From OMPR01 sp965183835 (GTDB lineage Bacteria; Pseudomonadota; Alphaproteobacteria; Rhodobacterales; Rhodobacteraceae), in assembly GCA_965183835.1 (NCBI GenBank), contig CBCYME010000012.1:62001-126000 (forward strand): a stretch of DNA of 64,000 nucleotides, given 5' to 3'. Positions 23,510 to 32,080 of the stretch are shown in pieces (position 1 is the first letter of the stretch; each line of letters starts with the position of its first letter). The translations under genes and the position numbers were made by a program. The notes below the pieces were generated by a model. It had not been told where the DNA came from. It saw only the letters and a program-made list of their open reading frames with translations, and ran no database searches.

Positions 23510-25261
23510 ATGACACGTGAAATGACCGGCGCAAAGATGGTAGTACAGGCCCTCAAAGATCAGGGTGTGGACACAGTATTCGGATATCCGGGCGGCGCCG
23601 TCCTGCCGATTTATGATGAGATTTTCCTGCAGAACGACATTCGCCACATTCTGGTCCGTCACGAACAGGGTGCGGTGCACGCCGCCGAGGCGTATGCACG
23701 TTCAACCGGCAAGCCCGGTGTCGCGCTGGTGACCTCGGGTCCGGGCGCAACCAATGCCGTCACCGGTTTGACAGATGCCCTGCTCGACTCGATCCCAATT
23801 GTGGTCTTAACGGGTCAGGTACCCACCTTCATGATCGGTTCGGATGCCTTTCAAGAGGCCGACACCGTGGGCATCACCCGCCCCTGCACCAAGCATAACT
23901 GGCTGGTGAAAGACACAGACGATTTGGCGGGCACAATTCACGAAGCGTTTCACGTGGCCACCGCTGGCCGCCCCGGTCCGGTTCTGATCGACATCCCCAA
24001 GGATGTTCAATTCGCCAATGGCACCTATACGCCACCGAAACCATCGACATCTCATTATCAGCCGACCCTCAAAGGCGATATGGAAGAGATCACCGAACTG
24101 GTTGCGGCCATTGAAACCGCCAAAAAGCCCGTATTTTATACCGGTGGTGGCGTAATCAATTCCGGCCCAGCTGCCGCGCAGTTGCTGCGCGAACTGGTTG
24201 ATGCGACCAACTTCCCAATCACCTCAACCCTGATGGGTCTGGGGGCTTATCCTGCGTCCGGTAAAAACTGGATGGGAATGCTCGGCATGCATGGTCTCTA
24301 CGAGGCCAACATGGCGATGCATGATTGCGATCTTTTGATCAACGTCGGCGCGCGCTTCGACGACCGGATCACCGGTGTTTTGGAAAAATTCAGCCCCAAC
24401 TCGACCAAAGTTCACATCGACATCGACCCCAGCTCGATCAACAAAATCGTGCGCGTGGACATTCCGATTGTCGGCGATGTTGGCCACGTCCTCGAAGATG
24501 TCCTTAAGGTATGGAAATCACGCGGTCGCAAAACCGATGTTCCAGCCGTTGCCGAATGGCAGGGTCAGGTCAGCGAATGGCGCAAGATCAATTGCCTCGC
24601 CTACACGCAGGAAGGCAAGACAATCAAACCTCAGCACGCACTTACGCGGCTTGAGGCGCTGACAAAAGATCACGACCGCTACATTACGACCGAAGTTGGC
24701 CAGCACCAAATGTGGGCGGCACAATATCTCAAATTCGAAGATCCCAATCGTTGGATGACCTCGGGTGGTTTAGGCACCATGGGCTATGGCTTCCCTGCTT
24801 CGATCGGGGCGCAGATGGCGCATCCCGATGCCTTGGTGATCAACGTTGCGGGCGAAGCCAGCTGGTTGATGAACATGCAGGAAATGGGCACTGCCGTTCA
24901 GTACCGCCTGCCGGTGAAACAGTTCATTCTGAACAACGAACGCCTTGGCATGGTCCGCCAGTGGCAGGAACTGCTGCACGGCGAGCGCTATTCCCAAAGC
25001 TGGTCCGAAGCCCTGCCCGATTTCGTGAAACTCGCCGAAGCCTTTGGCGCCAAGGGCATCATCTGTTCAGACCCCGCGGATCTGGACGATGCCATCATGG
25101 AGATGATCAACCACGATGGTCCGGTGATCTTTGATTGCCTCGTTGAAAAGCACGAAAACTGCTTTCCCATGATCCCATCGGGCAAAGCCCACAATGACAT
25201 GCTGCTCGGCGAAGCCGACACGCAGGGCGTTATCGATGCAAAGGGTTCGGTGCTGGTCTGA
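23510..25261 (+). CDS. ilvB: Acetolactate synthase large (catalytic) subunit
   Basis: A 583-residue thiamine-diphosphate enzyme that condenses two pyruvates, or pyruvate with 2-oxobutyrate, in Val/Leu/Ile synthesis. The three ThDP-enzyme domains are present: the N-terminal domain with the catalytic Glu in LVRHEQGAVHAAEAYAR, the central FAD domain (GARFDDRITG), and the C-terminal ThDP/Mg motif GEASWLMNMQEMGTAVQY with NNERLGMVRQWQ. In that motif the usual GDGSF-like start reads GEASW. The start MTREMTGAKM at 23510 was chosen over a frame extension that crosses the attenuator. Expression is predicted to be controlled by the leader peptide. ilvN follows after 76 bases. Confidence 0.96.
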   Translation: MTREMTGAKMVVQALKDQGVDTVFGYPGGAVLPIYDEIFLQNDIRHILVRHEQGAVHAAEAYARSTGKPGVALVTSGPGATNAVTGLTDALLDSIPIVVLTGQVPTFMIGSDAFQEADTVGITRPCTKHNWLVKDTDDLAGTIHEAFHVATAGRPGPVLIDIPKDVQFANGTYTPPKPSTSHYQPTLKGDMEEITELVAAIETAKKPVFYTGGGVINSGPAAAQLLRELVDATNFPITSTLMGLGAYPASGKNWMGMLGMHGLYEANMAMHDCDLLINVGARFDDRITGVLEKFSPNSTKVHIDIDPSSINKIVRVDIPIVGDVGHVLEDVLKVWKSRGRKTDVPAVAEWQGQVSEWRKINCLAYTQEGKTIKPQHALTRLEALTKDHDRYITTEVGQHQMWAAQYLKFEDPNRWMTSGGLGTMGYGFPASIGAQMAHPDALVINVAGEASWLMNMQEMGTAVQYRLPVKQFILNNERLGMVRQWQELLHGERYSQSWSEALPDFVKLAEAFGAKGIICSDPADLDDAIMEMINHDGPVIFDCLVEKHENCFPMIPSGKAHNDMLLGEADTQGVIDAKGSVLV

Positions 25262-25337
25262 TCCAGCTCCGACGTTTCAAACAGAATTCGGTTCGGCCCC
25301 ACGCGGTCGAACCAACGACTTGAGGAAAGGGACGTAA

Positions 25338-25898
25338 ATGTCTGCCCTACATATCAAAAAAGGCTCCACCCGCCACTCTGCCTATAATCTACGGCCGACG
25401 TTCTCGGATGTATCCGAACGTCATACCATCGCGTTGCTGGTTGAAAACGAACCCGGTGTCTTGGCCCGCGTTATTGGCTTGTTTTCGGGTCGTGGCTACA
25501 ACATCGAAAGCCTGACGGTGGCCGAAGTGGACCACACCGGCCACCTCAGCCGCATCACCATCGTCACAACAGGCACCCCGCAGGTTATCGAGCAAATCAA
25601 AGCTCAGCTTGGTCGGATCGTGCCGGTCCACGAGGTCCACGATCTTACCGTCGAAGGCCCCTCGGTCGAACGCGAACTCGCCATGCTCAAAGTTGTTGCC
25701 TCGGGCGACAAACGCGTCGAAGCTTTGCGGTTGGCCGACATTTTCCGGGCCAACGTTGTGGACAGCACGCTGCACTCATTTGTGTTTGAGATCACCGGCG
25801 CGCCAGACAAGATCGACGCATTTGCCGACCTGATGCGCCCACTGGGCCTAAGCGAAGTTGCCCGGACCGGCGTCGCGGCCCTCCTGCGCGGCGAATAG
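25338..25898 (+). CDS. ilvN: Acetolactate synthase small (regulatory) subunit
   Basis: A 186-residue regulatory subunit with an N-terminal ACT domain (HTIALLVENEPGVLARVIGL, FSGRGYNIESLTVAEVDH) that binds Val for feedback inhibition, and the C-terminal ALS_ss_C domain (FRANVVDSTLHSFVFEITG). Length is normal for the family. GAGGAAAGG precedes the ATG. It forms the holoenzyme with IlvB and is co-transcribed with it behind the same attenuator. Confidence 0.96.
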   Translation: MSALHIKKGSTRHSAYNLRPTFSDVSERHTIALLVENEPGVLARVIGLFSGRGYNIESLTVAEVDHTGHLSRITIVTTGTPQVIEQIKAQLGRIVPVHEVHDLTVEGPSVERELAMLKVVASGDKRVEALRLADIFRANVVDSTLHSFVFEITGAPDKIDAFADLMRPLGLSEVARTGVAALLRGE

Positions 25899-25905
25899 CT
25901 AAAAT

Positions 25906-25932
25906 GGCAGAGGCGATGATATTGCCTCTGCC
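25906..25932 (+). terminator. Hairpin after ilvN
   Basis: A perfect 9-base stem GGCAGAGGC/GCCTCTGCC with a 9-base loop begins 8 bases after the ilvN stop. It lacks a T-run, so it may be an RNA-stabilising hairpin or a weak terminator. Confidence 0.5.
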
Positions 25933-26175
25933 CAACCTCGCTCTCACCTGAGCGATCCCAGCCCCTACGCTGGAACAAAGTGAGTACCAGTTCAAAAAGA
26001 ACTGCTGCATGTCGCTTGAACTCAACGCCACACAGCTCTAGGGTGCGCCTCGTATCATCGATCCCTGTCGGGTCCGGGTGATACACGCGTTTGGTCTTTG
26101 GTCACATCGAGAGGACATCACTCCTCTGTGCGATGTTGTTTTTTCCCTACCAAATCTCACAGTGCCGGGGCACCC

Positions 26176-26973
26176 ATGAAAAAACCAACACGCTCCCCTG
26201 CGGAGTTGCGCAGTATGTTTGGGGAAAACCTGCGCATACTGGCTCGATCCCATACCTCGATCTCCGAGTTGTCACGCCAGCTCGGCATCAACCGCACCCA
26301 ATTCAATCGCTACCTTTCTGGCGAAAGCTTTCCCCGGCCAGATGTCCTGGACCGCATCTGCAATTTTTTCGAAGTCGATGCGCGCATATTGCTCGAAAAA
26401 GTCGGCAAAATCGAAACAAACAAGGATCTTTTGACCGGCCCTGTTCTCTCGGATTTTTTCCGATCCGGTGTAACAGAGCTCAACGAGAGCAACTTTCCCA
26501 GCGGGTTCTACCGGTTTTCACGCTCTAGCTTTGTAGACCCTGATCGCTATGTTGTTGGATTGGTTTATATCTACCGCCAGGGGCAATATACGTTTGTGCG
26601 CGGATACGAAGCCAAAGACGCTATGCGAGCCCAAGGACAACGCACCGATGCCAACTCACGTGAATTCCGCGGCTACGTCACTTGGCAAGAGGCCGGCATT
26701 TCACTGGTTATCTCTCGGCATAACGCAATGACAGGCAGCTTTAACTTTCTCAGCCGCGTGGCCTCGCTCGAAAACAACTTTTGGCTTGGATACGTCACAC
26801 GAACAGCTTCCGAAAATCCGGCAACTCCACGTATGACACGTCTGGTTTATGAACACCTTGGTACCTCGCCAGCCCTTGTTTTCCCTGCCGCCCGAGGTTG
26901 TGGTCTGCTCCCTGAACAGGACCTTCCACCGTTTCACCGGACTTTGTTGCGCCCTCAAGACCCTCTGGTTTAG
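26176..26973 (+). CDS. XRE-family transcriptional regulator
   Basis: A 265-residue regulator. The Cro/C1-type HTH is at about residues 8-65 (ISELSRQLGINRTQFNRYLS, GESFPRPDVLDRICNFFEVD). The remaining about 200 residues form a domain with no name I recognise, apparently a beta-rich sensory domain (SGFYRFSRSSFVDPDRYVVG, YIYRQGQYTFVRGYEAKDAM). The start at 26176 places the HTH normally; upstream in-frame codons lie in non-coding-like sequence. The nearest downstream gene, a Rieske oxygenase in the same direction, is a possible target, but nothing in the sequence proves it. Confidence 0.8.
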   Translation: MKKPTRSPAELRSMFGENLRILARSHTSISELSRQLGINRTQFNRYLSGESFPRPDVLDRICNFFEVDARILLEKVGKIETNKDLLTGPVLSDFFRSGVTELNESNFPSGFYRFSRSSFVDPDRYVVGLVYIYRQGQYTFVRGYEAKDAMRAQGQRTDANSREFRGYVTWQEAGISLVISRHNAMTGSFNFLSRVASLENNFWLGYVTRTASENPATPRMTRLVYEHLGTSPALVFPAARGCGLLPEQDLPPFHRTLLRPQDPLV

Positions 26974-27082
26974 CCGCGTGAAAATCTGCAACAACATGTC
27001 GTAAGTTGTTCACGTAGGTCGCTCTTAGAGAGGCGATCATATCAGGATCATGGCATCGCTTTCCAAGCTTCAGGAGGACGCC

Positions 27083-28240
27083 ATGACCACAGCCCATACG
27101 ACGTTGAACGACGTTCGCCAACCAATTGATCGCGCCAACGGTCTGCCGAATGCGCACTATACGGATCCAAATACCTTTGCCGAGGAAAATCAGGCTTTGC
27201 TGATTGACGGTTGGGCTGGCTTGGCTGTCACAGCTGACGTTCCCGAGATCGGAGATGCCGTACCGCTGACCTTTCTCGGCATCCCGCTGCTGTTGATCCG
27301 GGACAAATCGAACCAAGTTCGCGTTTACCAGAACATTTGCCGCCACCGTGGAATGATCCTGGTGGATGCCCCACGCAAAATCGAAGGTGTCATTCGCTGC
27401 CCTTATCACAGCTGGTGTTACTCGACCGAAGGGCGGCTGGTCACCACGCCACATGTCGGTGGCCCGGGCCAGAACAAACACGACAGCATCGAAAGAAACG
27501 AGCTTGGGTTGATTGAAGTTCGCAGCCATATCTGGCGCGAAGTTGTGTGGATCAATATTTCAGGCACAGCGCCCAGTTTTGAAGAAGCCCAAGCTCCGTT
27601 GTTGGAAAGATGGGCGGAATTCGAAAAGCCACTGTATCATGGCGGCGCAGACAGCGCATTTGAGCTGACGGTGAACTGCAACTGGAAACTGGCCGTCGAA
27701 AACTACTGTGAAAGCTACCACCTGCCCTGGGTCCATCCCGGCCTAAACAGCTATTCCCGTCTCGAAGATCACTATCACATCGAAGAACCAAGCGCGTACT
27801 CAGGTCAGGGCACCTATGTGTATCGCCAATTGACAGGCGAAGATGGCGCAGTCTTCCCTGATTTCGAGGGGCTAGATCCCAAATGGGATACAGCCGCCGA
27901 ATACATAGCAGCCTTTCCAAACGTGTTGCTCGGCGCACAGCGTGATCATGCCTTTGCAATCATCCTTGTGCCCGAAGCGGTCGATCGCACAACGGAAAAA
28001 GTTCACCTGTTCTATGCGACACCAGAAACAGACGATGCCCTGCGCGCAACAAACACCGAACAATGGAAAGGTGTGTTTGAAGAGGATATTTTTGTCGTCG
28101 AAGGTATGCAAAGTGGACGCGCCGCGCCCGGTTTTGATGGCGGACGCTTTTCCCCTGCCATGGATGGCCCCACCCATCTGTTCCATGACTGGGTTGCAGG
28201 TCGCCTAGATACGCATCGCACCAAACTCGCTGCGGAATGA
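27083..28240 (+). CDS. Rieske non-haem iron oxygenase, alpha subunit
   Basis: A 385-residue terminal oxygenase. The Rieske [2Fe-2S] cluster ligands are in CRHRGMIL and CPYHSWCYSTEGR, and the mononuclear iron site is in ENYCESYHLPWVHPGL. Domain order and length fit the glycine betaine/carnitine monooxygenase-like (GbcA/CntA) branch of ring-hydroxylating-type oxygenases, which often attack quaternary amines. No reductase gene is adjacent, so electrons must come from elsewhere. The ATG at 27083 was chosen over one 11 codons upstream because AGGAGGACGCC precedes it. The stop overlaps the next small gene (ATGA). Confidence 0.88.
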   Translation: MTTAHTTLNDVRQPIDRANGLPNAHYTDPNTFAEENQALLIDGWAGLAVTADVPEIGDAVPLTFLGIPLLLIRDKSNQVRVYQNICRHRGMILVDAPRKIEGVIRCPYHSWCYSTEGRLVTTPHVGGPGQNKHDSIERNELGLIEVRSHIWREVVWINISGTAPSFEEAQAPLLERWAEFEKPLYHGGADSAFELTVNCNWKLAVENYCESYHLPWVHPGLNSYSRLEDHYHIEEPSAYSGQGTYVYRQLTGEDGAVFPDFEGLDPKWDTAAEYIAAFPNVLLGAQRDHAFAIILVPEAVDRTTEKVHLFYATPETDDALRATNTEQWKGVFEEDIFVVEGMQSGRAAPGFDGGRFSPAMDGPTHLFHDWVAGRLDTHRTKLAAE

Positions 28241-28452
28241 ACAGGTTAGAAACTGCGCTGCTTAAGGCACATGAAACGGGCGACCAGATCTCTCTGGTTG
28301 CCCTCTATCGTCAAGCTGCAGACGAAACTTCAGACCCAACCGCACGTGCGTTCTTTCTCACACATGCCTATGTTTTTGCGTTGGAATCAGGCCTGCGCGC
28401 CGCGCATGACATCCATCTACAATTGGTCGCCTTGGGCTGTGACGAAGTATAG
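28237..28452 (+). CDS. Small alpha-helical hypothetical protein
   Basis: A 71-residue protein starting inside the Rieske gene's stop (ATGA overlap), so it is translationally coupled. Predicted to be nearly all helix (LETALLKAHETGDQISLVAL, YRQAADETSDPTARAFFLTH) in a TPR/Sel1-like pattern, with no signal or metal motif. I do not recognise the family. Coupling suggests a partner or assembly factor for the oxygenase; that is inference. Confidence 0.7.
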   Translation: MNRLETALLKAHETGDQISLVALYRQAADETSDPTARAFFLTHAYVFALESGLRAAHDIHLQLVALGCDEV

Positions 28453-28455
28453 GAT

Positions 28456-28485
28456 GAATGAGCCGACGCCACAGTCGGCTTATTC
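28456..28485. terminator. Bidirectional hairpin between convergent genes
   Basis: GAATgAGCCGAC pairs with GTCGGCTtATTC around a 6-base loop, with further weaker pairing outside (GGATGA with TCATCC). It starts 3 bases after the small gene's stop and touches the stop of the convergent DUF2189 gene, so it likely terminates both. Confidence 0.7.
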
Positions 28486-29263
28486 ACTCATCCCGCGGTT
28501 CCGCCTTGGTGACTTCCCGGTAAAGATGCCAACTGGCATGACCAAACCAAGGTAAAACAACAAACAGCCCTAAAAACATCGGGATCATGGCGACAAACGT
28601 GATCACCGCGATGCACCCCGCCCAGAACAGCATGATAACTGGGTTCACGGTGACATAGGCGTAGCTTGAAATCATCGCCGTGACAAAATCCAGCTCCCGA
28701 TCAAGCAACATCGGGATGGATAGAACCGTTATCGCATACAGCAAAAACGCAAATAATGCGCCGACCACTGTGCCAACGGCCAGCATCATCATGCCATTCA
28801 TCGTCAAAAACACATCGAGCGAGGACGAGACATTCGTCATCGTAGAGAGGCCCAGAAACAGGGCAAAAATCATGTGGCCTAGAAAAAACCAGAACAGGAA
28901 AACGACCACGATAATCGCACAAATCGATGGCAATTGCCTGCGGCTCTGATGGATCACCACACCGAAAATGGCCCCCAGATCCAAAGGCTCCCCCAGCTCT
29001 AACCGATGTGACGTTTCATATAGACCAACAGCCGCAAAAGGACCGATCAGAGGAAAGCCAATTGCCGCAAGAACCAACCAGAATGTGGTTTCGGTTTCCA
29101 ATGTGATCCATGCCATCAACCAACCGCCGATTACATAAATCCCAGCGAACAGAAACCCAATCAACGGCGCCCGCTTAAAATCGCTCCACCCTTTGCCAAG
29201 CGCGGTTCGTAACATCGCTGACGTGACTGGCCCCATCGAAGGAACGCCAAACGGCTTTTCCAT
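28484..29263 (-). CDS. DUF2189 family membrane protein
   Basis: A 259-residue inner-membrane protein with about six hydrophobic segments and the DUF2189 pattern near the N-terminus (LRTALGKGWSDFKRAPLIGF, LAAIGFPLIGPFAAVGLYE) plus a charged loop before helix three. Function unknown; the family is common in Alphaproteobacteria. It lies 30 bases downstream of the amidase gene on the same strand and may be co-transcribed with it. Confidence 0.85.
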   Translation of the reverse strand: MEKPFGVPSMGPVTSAMLRTALGKGWSDFKRAPLIGFLFAGIYVIGGWLMAWITLETETTFWLVLAAIGFPLIGPFAAVGLYETSHRLELGEPLDLGAIFGVVIHQSRRQLPSICAIIVVVFLFWFFLGHMIFALFLGLSTMTNVSSSLDVFLTMNGMMMLAVGTVVGALFAFLLYAITVLSIPMLLDRELDFVTAMISSYAYVTVNPVIMLFWAGCIAVITFVAMIPMFLGLFVVLPWFGHASWHLYREVTKAEPRDE

Positions 29264-29293
29264 GCTTTTCCTATCTCCCTAATTCAGCACCCG

Positions 29294-30691
29294 TTAGTCG
29301 GGCGTTCTGTTCTGCGGCCATTCTGTCTCGGCATGATACGCCGCCCCAAGGTTCAGCAAGTCGGCGTCACTGCCTCGCCGTCCGATAATCTGGATGCCCA
29401 TTGGCAATCCTTGCGCACCAAACCCAACGGGTGCGGCAAGGCATGGCAGCCCAAGCAGACCCGCAGGCACAACTGCTTGCATCCAGCGGTGATAGGTGTC
29501 CATTTCCTGACCCGCGATTGACTTAGGGTACGCCAAATTCACATCAAACGGCCAAACCTGCGCAGCAGGTAAGATCAACGCATCATAAGTTTCGTACAAA
29601 ATCGCCGCTGTTTTGTACCATTCGGACCGGGCAACACTTGCACCATGGACATCCATGGCTGACATCGCCAGCCCCCTATCGAGCTCCCAAATCGCGGTGT
29701 CTTTCAGATGCTCTCGCTTGTCAGCGAGCGGCCCCAACCCGGCGGCTACGGCCCAAGATCGCAGCGTGATCCAGCTGTCCCAAATCCGCTCTGCTGAAAA
29801 GGGAGGCGCGACAGATTCCACATGACACCCAAGCGCTTTAAACACCTGCAAACCGCTCTCGCACAGCTCAAGTATCCCGTCGTCCATCGGGAACGCGCCG
29901 CCCCAATCCCCAAGCCATCCAATCTTCAGACCCTTTGTTGCACGGGGCGTGACCGGAGAGACAGGCGCTGACACAGCGGAATGTGGCTGGCGCGGATCTT
30001 GCGCTGAAATCACATCAAGCAGCAGCCCCAAATCCTGTGGCGTGCGTGCCATCGGCCCCAGTGTGGACAGCTGATGCAGAAAGGTGTCGCCGTTTGGTTC
30101 CGACGGGACACGCCCCCATGTTGGTCGAAACCCGTACACATTGTTCCATGCCGCCGGATTGCGCAGCGACCCCATCATGTCAGACCCATCGGCTAAGGCG
30201 ACCATACCCGTTGCCAAGGCAACCGCCGCCCCGCCCGAGGATCCACCACAACTGAACCGCGCGTCATAGGCATTTCGCGTGGCGCCGTAGACAGGGTTGA
30301 AGGTATGGGACCCCAGGCCGAATTCCGGCGTGTTCGTCTTACCAATCAGGATCGCACCGGCCGCGCGCATCCTCGCTGCAATCATGTCGTCTTGTGCAGG
30401 AACAAAATCCTTGAACAACGGCGACCCTTGCGTTGATGCAATCCCTTTGACATTGACCAGATCTTTGACGGCGATAGGCAACCCATGCAGGGGTCCCCGA
30501 TGCGGATTGGCGTCTGCCGCCCGCGCCTCGGCCATCAAATCATCACCGTCACGCAACGCAACAATTGCATTCACATCCCCGTTTACCTTGGCAATACGCT
30601 CCAGCGTGGCGCTCATAACCTCGACCGCGCTTGTGCGCCCAGCAGAAAGGTCGCCTAGAATTTGAACGGCAGTGGCTTGGGTAAGGTCCAT
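29294..30691 (-). CDS. Amidase (amidase signature family)
   Basis: A 465-residue enzyme of the amidase signature family. The catalytic Lys is in GLPIAVKDLVNVKG, and the Ser-cisSer pair with the glycine-rich signature is in FSCGGSSGGAAVALATGMV followed by ADGSDMMGSLRNPAAW. Length and the start MDLTQATAVQILGDL are typical. It hydrolyses an amide bond; many family members have broad or unknown substrates and it is not part of a gatCAB cluster here, so a GatA role is unlikely. Confidence 0.92.
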   Translation of the reverse strand: MDLTQATAVQILGDLSAGRTSAVEVMSATLERIAKVNGDVNAIVALRDGDDLMAEARAADANPHRGPLHGLPIAVKDLVNVKGIASTQGSPLFKDFVPAQDDMIAARMRAAGAILIGKTNTPEFGLGSHTFNPVYGATRNAYDARFSCGGSSGGAAVALATGMVALADGSDMMGSLRNPAAWNNVYGFRPTWGRVPSEPNGDTFLHQLSTLGPMARTPQDLGLLLDVISAQDPRQPHSAVSAPVSPVTPRATKGLKIGWLGDWGGAFPMDDGILELCESGLQVFKALGCHVESVAPPFSAERIWDSWITLRSWAVAAGLGPLADKREHLKDTAIWELDRGLAMSAMDVHGASVARSEWYKTAAILYETYDALILPAAQVWPFDVNLAYPKSIAGQEMDTYHRWMQAVVPAGLLGLPCLAAPVGFGAQGLPMGIQIIGRRGSDADLLNLGAAYHAETEWPQNRTPD

Positions 30692-30830
30692 GTAAAGATC
30701 CGCCTGTGGGTGATTTTCCTCAGCCTAGCGGGGCCATTGTTCCTTTTAAACCCACTGTTTCAATACATGTTTAGGCCGCACACAGTTTCCTATGCACGGC
30801 CCACCGTCTGAATATTGTAATGCGAGGGGT

Positions 30831-31958
30831 TTAGCCTTCGCCCTGCGCTTCGGCGCGGCTCTTGCCGGCCACGTCCAACGCCAGCGTTGCCGCCATAAAC
30901 CCGTCCAGATCACCGTCCAAAACACCCTTGGTGTCGGATGTCTCGTGGCTGGTGCGCAGATCTTTGACCATCTGATAAGGCTGCAAGACATACGACCGGA
31001 TCTGGTTGCCCCACCCCGCGTCGCCTTTGCTTTCATGGGCTTCGTTGATCGCCGCATTTCGACGGTCAAGTTCCATCTGATACAAGCGCGATTTCAACGC
31101 TTTCATCGCGATGTCGCGGTTCTGGTGTTGGGATTTCTCAGAGCTTGTCACCACAATCCCGGTGGGATGGTGCGTAATCCGCACTGCAGAGTCAGTCGTG
31201 TTCACGTGCTGACCACCCGCACCAGACGAGCGGTAGGTGTCGATGCGAATATCCGCCGGGTTCACGTCAATTTCAATGTTGTCATCCACAACGGGATAGA
31301 CCCAGACCGAACTAAACGACGTGTGCCGCTTGGCCGCTGAATCAAACGGTGAAATCCGCACAAGACGGTGCACACCAGATTCGGATTTAAGCCACCCATA
31401 GGCGTTGTGACCCGTGATCTTGTACGCTGCGGATTTGATCCCGGCTTCTTCGCCTGCGCTCTCGGATTGCAGCTCGACCTTGTACCCTTTTTTCTCGGCC
31501 CAACGCACATACATGCGCGCCAGCATCGACGCCCAGTCACAGCTTTCTGTGCCCCCCGCGCCCGAGTTGATTTCAAGGAAGGTGTCGTTGCTATCCGCTT
31601 CGCCATCGAGCAAGGCCTCAAGCTCTTTTTCAGCCGCCTTCTCACCCAGCGCTTTCAGCGCCTCTTCGGCGTCGGTGACAACTTCGGCGTCGTCTTCCAT
31701 CTCACCCAGTTCGATGAGTTCCAGATTGTCGCTGAGGTCGGTCTTGATCGACTCATAGGTCTCTAGCGCGTCGACAAGCATCTGGCGTTCACGCATCAGT
31801 TTCTGGGCTGCCGTAGGATCGTCCCACAAATTGGGATCCTCAACACGGGCATTAAATTCTTCCAACCGATGCGGCGCAGTTTCCCGGTCCATCCGCTGAG
31901 CCAACAGCCCTAACGACTTTTCAATCTCGGCCACAAAGTTCTGTGTCTCGGCGCGCAT
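30831..31958 (-). CDS. prfB: Peptide chain release factor 2
   Basis: A 375-residue class I release factor that reads UGA and UAA. The codon-recognition SPF tripeptide is in RISPFDSAAKRHTSF, and the GGQ peptidyl-hydrolysis motif is in SSGAGGQHVNTTDSAVRITH. Unlike E. coli prfB, the frame is continuous from the start with no programmed frameshift. The C-terminus is slightly basic/acidic mixed and ends AEAQGEG. It lies downstream of the mrcA gene on the same strand. Confidence 0.96.
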   Translation of the reverse strand: MRAETQNFVAEIEKSLGLLAQRMDRETAPHRLEEFNARVEDPNLWDDPTAAQKLMRERQMLVDALETYESIKTDLSDNLELIELGEMEDDAEVVTDAEEALKALGEKAAEKELEALLDGEADSNDTFLEINSGAGGTESCDWASMLARMYVRWAEKKGYKVELQSESAGEEAGIKSAAYKITGHNAYGWLKSESGVHRLVRISPFDSAAKRHTSFSSVWVYPVVDDNIEIDVNPADIRIDTYRSSGAGGQHVNTTDSAVRITHHPTGIVVTSSEKSQHQNRDIAMKALKSRLYQMELDRRNAAINEAHESKGDAGWGNQIRSYVLQPYQMVKDLRTSHETSDTKGVLDGDLDGFMAATLALDVAGKSRAEAQGEG

Positions 31959-32080
31959 GCTGCGATCCCAACTATCTCAATCTGGCTTGCCTGATACCAA
32001 GACCAGCTGCCCTCTACAAGGCAACCGACGTGCTTATCGCACCCAACACAACCAGTTAGAGGGCACTGGGGCAAAATAGA

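Noticed and set aside
23186..23680. 164-codon minus frame across the ilvB leader
   Set aside because: It runs antisense through the attenuator and the ilvB start and has no recognisable features.
30831..31958. Programmed frameshift in prfB
   Set aside because: The frame is continuous from start to stop, so the E. coli-type frameshift is not present.
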